A stretch of DNA of 36,686 nucleotides from Archangium violaceum Cb vi76 (GTDB taxonomy: Bacteria; Myxococcota; Myxococcia; Myxococcales; Myxococcaceae): positions 1 through 36,686 of the forward strand of contig NZ_JPMI01000043.1 of NCBI RefSeq assembly GCF_000733295.1, given 5' to 3'. Positions 31,960 through 36,686 of the stretch are shown one piece after another. Below the pieces are notes generated by a model, which saw nothing but the letters and a program-made list of their open reading frames with translations, had not been told where the DNA came from and searched no databases. Position 1 is the stretch's first letter. Each line of letters opens with the position of its first letter. The position numbers and the translations under genes are program-made.

Positions 31960-31981
31960 GGTGAGGATCTTTCTGCGCGGC

Positions 31982-32476
31982 CTAATCGAAACTCGACACC
32001 ACTGCGACGCTCATGATGTTCTTGACGATGGCTTTCTTGGAGGTGCTGCCGGGCTCCTTCGCGATACCAATCCCCCGCGACGTCGCCAACTCCATGCAGA
32101 CCGTCACGAGCTCCCCGTTCTGCAATTGGGCGCGCGTGAAGTGGCCATAGACATGGTTCTTCCTGAAGATGAACTCGCCGTACACGAGGCCGTCCGACGG
32201 CACCTTCCCCCTGGGAGTGATCACTCGAGCAATGACCGCGCCCTCCGAAATCTCGGTGGTGAGTCCTTGAGGATCATTGGCGGGGATTTCGATGCGCATG
32301 TTGTCACCCGGCTCGATGCCGAGTTGCTTCTGGCCCTCCTCCGAACCGGGCGGGCATGGCGAGCTCGGAAGGGGCCCCTCCTTTTCTTTCGGAATGCTCG
32401 CGCATCCGGCCCCCATGCAGGCGGCGCCGGTCAAGAGGGTGGCGGCGACGGAACGGACCTTCTGGGATTTGATCAT
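31982..32476 (-). other. Possible internal start encoding a stand-alone lipoprotein inside kinase B
   Basis: ATG 32476 (Met405 of the kinase) is preceded by AGGAG with a 6-nt spacer, better than most gene starts in this window. The protein begun there (164 aa) has a textbook lipoprotein signal: basic N-region (KSQKVR), hydrophobic core and GAGC. Either the kinase gene arose by fusion with a lipoprotein gene or both products are made from one frame. Confidence 0.5.
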
Positions 32477-33688
32477 CTTGGGCTCCTGGGTTGGCGTCGC
32501 GCTGGCGACGGGCGCGGGGGGAGGTGACGTTTGCGGTCCCGCGACGTGGCCAACTTCTCCCGTCACCTCGGGAGGAGCCAATTCCTGGCGAGCACTGGCT
32601 TGTTGCGTTTTTGGGGGGGAGGACGACCCGGAACGTTGGGCGGAAGGAATCAAGACTCCTCCCAGGAGGGCGGCGCCAAGAGCGAGCCAGATCATCCTCC
32701 GTGGCGTGGGTGTCTGTTGCTGGGTTGGCGCCTCTGGAGCGGGAGGCGGGGGTGGGGGAGGGGCTGGTGCCTCTTCGCGTCTGACCTCGGGGAACAGGGG
32801 CACGCGCCAGGCGCGGTCCGCCTCGCTCCACGCCGTGGAGAGGGCCTCCGCGAGCGCCCTGGCATCCGCGTACCGGTCCTCGGGTTCCTTCTCCAGCATC
32901 CGCATGCACAGCTCGCTCAAGGAGCGAGGGACTCGCGGGTTGAGCTCATCTGGCGCTGGGGGCGTCTTCTCGAGGATGGCGCGTACCATCCCGGGGTCGT
33001 GCCGGTCCCCGAAGGGAAGCATGCGCGTCAGCAGGCCGTAGGTGACGACCCCCAGGGCCCACAGGTCCTCTGCCGGCCCCATCTGGTAGGGCTCGCCCTC
33101 CCATTGCCGGCCGAAGCGCAGCGTCTCGGGGCTGCGATATTCGGGGGTGCCCGGTGGCATCCACTGCGTCAGGCGGGGGGCCCCCTCGAGGCCCGCCGCG
33201 CCGAAGTCCACCAGCACGGGCTGCCCGTCCGATTGCCGCACGATGATGTTGGCTTCCTTCACGTCCCGGTGCACCACGCCCAGGGCATGCACGTCCGCCA
33301 GGGTGAGCGCCAACGGCAACAGCACCCGGCCCACCAGATCGAGCGCGGTTGGATTCACCTCCTGGACCCACTGGTCCAGCGGGAGGCCCTCCACGAGCTC
33401 CAGGGCCAGCACCAGGGAATGCGGCTGCTCTTCTGGCCAGAGGCCATAGCCGTGGAAGCCCACGACATTCGGGTGCCGCATCCGGCGCAGCGCGTCCACC
33501 TCACGGTCTCCGCGAGGGGCCAGGGACACCAGCTTGATGGCGAAGGGGCGGCCCTCCCGCCTGGCCCGGTACACGGTGCCGAAGCTGCCGCTGGCGAGCA
33601 GTCCCTCAATGGTGAAACCCGCGACCACCGTACCGGGCGCCAACCCCGGCCATGCAGCAGCACCCTGTCCGCCGCTTCCGTCGAGCAT
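31982..33688 (-). CDS. Transmembrane Ser/Thr protein kinase with lipoprotein-like tail, cassette B
   Basis: 568 aa. Hanks-type kinase domain about 22-285: LLASGSFGTVY, Lys52, HRDVKEAN (Asp142), DFG (Asp161), GTPEYRSPE. A proline-rich stretch (about 307-330) leads to a TM helix (332-348). After a Pro/Ala/Ser linker the chain has MIKSQKVRSVAATLLTGAAC and then a lipobox-like GAGC (Cys429), followed by a 140-residue extracytoplasmic-type domain. ATG 33688 has GGAGG 8 nt upstream. Same architecture as the kinase at 13113, but here the DUF2381 gene follows rather than precedes it. Confidence 0.92.
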   Translation of the reverse strand: MLDGSGGQGAAAWPGLAPGTVVAGFTIEGLLASGSFGTVYRARREGRPFAIKLVSLAPRGDREVDALRRMRHPNVVGFHGYGLWPEEQPHSLVLALELVEGLPLDQWVQEVNPTALDLVGRVLLPLALTLADVHALGVVHRDVKEANIIVRQSDGQPVLVDFGAAGLEGAPRLTQWMPPGTPEYRSPETLRFGRQWEGEPYQMGPAEDLWALGVVTYGLLTRMLPFGDRHDPGMVRAILEKTPPAPDELNPRVPRSLSELCMRMLEKEPEDRYADARALAEALSTAWSEADRAWRVPLFPEVRREEAPAPPPPPPPAPEAPTQQQTPTPRRMIWLALGAALLGGVLIPSAQRSGSSSPPKTQQASARQELAPPEVTGEVGHVAGPQTSPPPAPVASATPTQEPKMIKSQKVRSVAATLLTGAACMGAGCASIPKEKEGPLPSSPCPPGSEEGQKQLGIEPGDNMRIEIPANDPQGLTTEISEGAVIARVITPRGKVPSDGLVYGEFIFRKNHVYGHFTRAQLQNGELVTVCMELATSRGIGIAKEPGSTSKKAIVKNIMSVAVVSSFD

Positions 33689-33793
33689 CCAGCCTGCCTC
33701 CGAAAAGCGCCGGAGGCTACCAGAGCGGTCGCTTCCAGCCCCGGACGTGACGGGTTGGCAGGGTGCGCGAGGGCGGGAGGGAACCCGGTGGGT

Positions 33794-34030
33794 TCACTTC
33801 GACGCGTGCATGTCCTTCGCGTACTGCACGAGGGCCTGCTCGGCCTCCGGTCCCGTCCATCCCAGAGGCACCATGCGTTCCAGTTTCTTCCCGTTCACCG
33901 AGACGATGAAGTAGCGATCGCAGCGGTCGCCCTCGCCGTAGGAGATGCCCAGGCGCAGACCGAGCTGCCGCGCCCGGGTTTCGAGCCGGGCCGTGGTGGA
34001 GGTCGAGTAGAAGCGTGGGAGGATGAGCAC
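33794..34030 (-). CDS. Small hypothetical protein
   Basis: 78 aa. Begins at GTG 34030, the only start after an in-frame TGA four codons upstream. Contains a compact alpha/beta-looking sequence (LGLRLGISYGEGDRCDRYFIVSVNGKKLERMVPLGW paraphrased as a G-S-Y-G-E-G turn, a YFIVSVNG strand and a C-terminal helix with ALVQYAKDMHA). No family recognised and no signal peptide. Lies between the kinase cassette and the ABC1 kinase, same strand as both. Confidence 0.6.
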   Translation of the reverse strand: MLILPRFYSTSTTARLETRARQLGLRLGISYGEGDRCDRYFIVSVNGKKLERMVPLGWTGPEAEQALVQYAKDMHASK

Positions 34031-34094
34031 GCCCCTGCTTCAACCAGAAGGCGTTGCCCCTTTGAAGGACCACCTGGGGAGTCACTGCCCGAGG

Positions 34095-35807
34095 TCACCC
34101 TTTACGGTGGGCTGGCCGCTTCTTCGTCAGCCAGCGGCTCACCCGGACCTTCCCGAAGCGTCTGCCGAACAGGTACCAGGTGAAGACCGCGCCGAAGATC
34201 GCCGCCGACAGGATGATGCCCAGCAGGCCCAGCACGGGCAGGCCGTGGTACTGCCACGGCGTCTGCGCGAACGAGATGAACGCTCCCACGATGAGCCCGC
34301 ACGCGCACAGGCCCATGAACATCACGATCGCCGCGCTGCGCAGGTTGTCGTTCAGCTTGTCGAACTGCTCCGCCCGCACCGTCACGCTGAACTTCCCCGA
34401 CTCCAGGTCCAGCAATATCTGCGACAGCTGCGTGGGCAGGTCCTGCGCCAGCGACTGGAAGCGCAGCAACGTGCGCATCAGTCCGCCCTGGAGCTGGCTC
34501 GGATCATACCGGTCCGCCAGCAGCTCCTTGGCGTACGGCATCGCCACCTCGAGGATGTTCAGGTCCGGGTAGAGGCTGCGCAGCATGCCCTCGGTGGACA
34601 CCGAGGCCCGGCTCAGCAGCGCGTACTCCTTCGGAATCCGGATCCGGTACTTCACCGCCAGGTCCAACAGCTCCCGCATGAGGCTGCGCGCGTCCACCTG
34701 GCCCAGCGTCATGGGCAGGTGTCTGCCGAGCAGTCCTTCGATGTCGTCGCGGAAGCCCGCCAGGTTGGCCCGCGCGTCCGGCACGCCCACCCGGTAGAGG
34801 ATGCGCGCCACCGAGTCGCTGTCCTTCAGCGCCACCGCCAGCGCCAGCATCACCAGCGTCTCCTGCATGGCGCGCGACAGCCGGCCCACCACCCCGAAGT
34901 CCAGCAGCGCCAGCCGGTTGCCCTCCAGCACCAGCAGGTTGCCCGGGTGCGGGTCTCCGTGGAACAGCCCGTCCTCGAAGAGCTGCCGGAAGCTCGCGTC
35001 CAGGATGTGGCCCGCCACCTCCCGCCGGTCCTCCGGCGACAGCTCCGCCTGGCTGATCTTCACCCCGCGGACGAACTCCATCGTCAGCACCGTCCGGCTG
35101 CTGAGCCCGTCGTACACCCGCGGAATCTTCATGTACGGCCGGTTGCGGTTGTTCTCGAGGAAGGCCCGGATGTTCGACGCCTCGTGCACGAAGTCCAGCT
35201 CCTCGTGGATGGCCCGGTCGAACTCGTCGATGATCCCCGTGGGCGAGTAGATGCCCGTCTCCTCCACCACCGCTTCCAGCAGCCTCGCCAGCGAGCGCAG
35301 CACCACCAGATCCGAGTCGATCTGCTCGGCGATCCCCGGCCGCTGCACCTTCACCACGACCTCCTCGCCCTCCAGCGTCACCGCCCGGTGCACCTGGGCG
35401 ATGGAGGCCGCCGCCAGCGGCTGGGGATCGATCTGCTTGAAGAGCTCGTCCACCTCGCGGCCCAGCGACTCGCGGATCTGCGCGTACACGTCCTCCAGGG
35501 GGACGGGCTCCACGTTGTCCTGCAGCGTGGCCAGCTCCTCGATGTACTCGGCCGGCAGCAGATCCGCGCGCGTGGAGAGGATCTGCCCCAGCTTCACGAA
35601 GGTGGGGCCGAGATCATTGAGGAGCATCCGGAAGCGGCGCGCGGTGGAGGCGCGCTGGGCCTCGGGGGACACCTCCACCTTCTCCCGCCGCCCGAGCTGA
35701 CGCCACAAGCCCGCGCGCTCCAGCCACTCGCCGAAGCCGTGGCGCGCTGCGATGACCCCAATCTGCCGGACGCGGTTCAAATCCTGGAGGAGCACGGTGG
35801 CCGGCAC
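34095..35807 (-). CDS. ABC1/AarF/UbiB-type atypical kinase, membrane-anchored
   Basis: About 570 aa. Protein-kinase-like fold of the UbiB/ADCK family, which supports ubiquinone synthesis or lipid homeostasis and acts as an ATPase. Motifs: KxGQ in FVKLGQILSTR, the Ala-rich loop LAAASIAQVH replacing the glycine loop, KVQRPG (ATP Lys), EELDFVHEA, HGDPHPGNLL (catalytic) and LLDFGVVGR (metal). Two C-terminal TM helices (AAIVMFMGLCACGLIVGAFI and the following hydrophobic segment), as in UbiB. GTG 35807 is used; TTG 35834 would add nine basic residues. Transcribed downstream of nhaA. Confidence 0.92.
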   Translation of the reverse strand: MPATVLLQDLNRVRQIGVIAARHGFGEWLERAGLWRQLGRREKVEVSPEAQRASTARRFRMLLNDLGPTFVKLGQILSTRADLLPAEYIEELATLQDNVEPVPLEDVYAQIRESLGREVDELFKQIDPQPLAAASIAQVHRAVTLEGEEVVVKVQRPGIAEQIDSDLVVLRSLARLLEAVVEETGIYSPTGIIDEFDRAIHEELDFVHEASNIRAFLENNRNRPYMKIPRVYDGLSSRTVLTMEFVRGVKISQAELSPEDRREVAGHILDASFRQLFEDGLFHGDPHPGNLLVLEGNRLALLDFGVVGRLSRAMQETLVMLALAVALKDSDSVARILYRVGVPDARANLAGFRDDIEGLLGRHLPMTLGQVDARSLMRELLDLAVKYRIRIPKEYALLSRASVSTEGMLRSLYPDLNILEVAMPYAKELLADRYDPSQLQGGLMRTLLRFQSLAQDLPTQLSQILLDLESGKFSVTVRAEQFDKLNDNLRSAAIVMFMGLCACGLIVGAFISFAQTPWQYHGLPVLGLLGIILSAAIFGAVFTWYLFGRRFGKVRVSRWLTKKRPAHRKG

Positions 35808-35862
35808 CTTTCCACGGGCCCGCCCCGCCCGCAAACCCCAAGAAGGCCCGGTGCCGCCGGCT

Positions 35863-36686
35863 TCAGGCCGCCCCGGAGGTGGTGCCGGTGACCGGCGCCG
35901 TCTGGGGCCGGGGCGTGGGTCCGAAACGCAACACCAGGTAGCCCACCACCGCGGACAGGAGCGAGCCCAGCAGGATGCCCAGCTTGGCCTCCGTCAGCAG
36001 GTGCGGCTCGTTGGCGAAGGCCAGCCCCGCCACGAACAGCGCCACCGTGAAGCCGATGCCGGCCACCACCGAGACGCCATGCAGTTGTATCGCCCCCGCC
36101 CGCCCCGGCATGTCCGCCAGCCCCGTCTTCACCGCCACCCAGGTGAAGAGGAAGATGCCCAGCTGCTTGCCCACGAAGAGGCCGAGCACCACCCCCAGGG
36201 GCAGCGGCTGGAGCACATCCGACAGGCTCATCCCCGCCAGGGAGATGCCCGAGTTGGCCAGCGCGAACAGCGGGACGATGGCGTACGCGGACCACCCGTG
36301 CCAGATGTGCACGAAGCGGGTGAGCGGCGGCTCGATGTCCTCGAGCTGCTCCTCGATGTGCAGCAGTTGGTTGGTGCGCAAGGTCTCGTCCTCGGGCTCG
36401 CGCAGCAGCTGGCCGATGAACCCGTGCAGCTCCTCGAGGACCAGGCGGCCCCGGCGCACGGGCCGGGCGGGGATCATCATTCCCACCACCACGCCCGAGA
36501 TGGTGGCGTGCACGCCGCCGTGGTGCATGGTGTACCAGAGCGCGCCGAGCAGCACCGCGTACATCAGCCCGTTGCGCACGTAGAACTTGTTGCACGCCAC
36601 CAGCACCGCGGTGACACCCAGCGCCGCCAGCAGCCACTCCACGTGCAGCCCCGTGCCGTAGAACATGGCGATGACGAGGATGCCGC
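35863..36686 (-). CDS. nhaA: Na+/H+ antiporter NhaA, C-terminal part (cut by window edge)
   Basis: About 274 residues to the TGA at 35863. Membrane protein exchanging Na+ for H+ to control pH and sodium. The visible part starts at GILVIAMFYG, just after the expected Asp-Asp pair of the ion site, which falls outside the window. It includes the cytoplasmic linker (PEDETLRTNQLLHIEEQLEDIE), the VPLFALANSG unwound-helix motif, VGKQLGIF and GIGFTVALFVAGLAF. C-terminal tail short. The gene begins beyond 36686. Confidence 0.93.
   Translation of the reverse strand, partial: GILVIAMFYGTGLHVEWLLAALGVTAVLVACNKFYVRNGLMYAVLLGALWYTMHHGGVHATISGVVVGMMIPARPVRRGRLVLEELHGFIGQLLREPEDETLRTNQLLHIEEQLEDIEPPLTRFVHIWHGWSAYAIVPLFALANSGISLAGMSLSDVLQPLPLGVVLGLFVGKQLGIFLFTWVAVKTGLADMPGRAGAIQLHGVSVVAGIGFTVALFVAGLAFANEPHLLTEAKLGILLGSLLSAVVGYLVLRFGPTPRPQTAPVTGTTSGAA

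Noticed and set aside
1-36686. tRNA, rRNA, CRISPR, transposase, integrase or phage genes
   Set aside because: Looked for in all intergenic stretches and open frames; no cloverleaf-like sequence, spacer array or recombinase motif was recognised.

Overview
The window is GC-rich (about 65-70% by eye), tightly packed DNA. Its gene content points to a myxobacterium (Myxococcota, probably suborder Cystobacterineae, e.g. an Archangium/Cystobacter-type genome). The indicators are two DUF2381 (TIGR02268, a Myxococcus paralogous family) proteins next to Hanks-type Ser/Thr kinases, a GAF-type sigma54 activator, MopE-like and RCC1-repeat lipoproteins, many lipobox-bearing exported proteins, and a lipoprotein/partner pair of a type I associate with myxobacteria. 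No lookup was possible, so all family names rest on motif recognition.

Layout. 1-5.5 kb: a beta-barrel-like C-terminal tail, a cache/PAS histidine kinase, a low-GC patch bounded by a perfect 37-bp inverted repeat and holding a small CxxC protein, then a metallo-beta-lactamase-fold hydrolase and a sigma54 enhancer-binding protein in one operon behind a clear -24/-12 promoter. 5.7-9.3 kb: a membrane protein with two SPFH proteins, then a small RCC1-repeat lipoprotein. 9.5-12.1 kb: a complete Mla-type lipid transporter (permease, ATPase, MCE protein). 12.3-14.9 kb: DUF2381-kinase cassette A. 15-18.1 kb: alpha/beta hydrolase, GFA-like protein, secreted lipoprotein, decayed metalloprotease. 18.1-21.5 kb: a second MlaE/MlaF pair without an MCE gene, preceded in the same operon by a MopE-like lipoprotein. 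21.7-27.4 kb: a TolC/adaptor/RND efflux operon. 27.5-29.4 kb: an M4 (thermolysin-type) protease. 29.6-31.0 kb: an overlapping pair encoding a cysteine-patterned lipoprotein and an internally duplicated partner. 31.1-33.7 kb: kinase-DUF2381 cassette B. 33.8-36.7 kb: a small protein, an ABC1/UbiB-type kinase and a truncated NhaA antiporter.

A common theme is the cell envelope: lipid transport, efflux, SPFH membrane scaffolds, exported proteases and lipoproteins, and transmembrane kinases with extracytoplasmic tails. The most interesting candidates for undescribed biology are (i) the lipoprotein/partner module at 29.6-31.0 kb, which resembles the envelope-tethered part of myxobacterial Sit-type toxin systems but lacks a toxin domain; (ii) the two DUF2381-kinase cassettes, whose kinases carry an in-frame lipoprotein-like tail, with a strong internal ribosome-binding site in cassette B; and (iii) the MCE-less Mla operon headed by a MopE-like lipoprotein.

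Dispersed repeats also stand out: a 65-bp palindromic element present twice, each time between convergent genes, and a GGGAGAGGG hairpin element present three times. I found no rRNA, tRNA, CRISPR array, transposase or phage gene.
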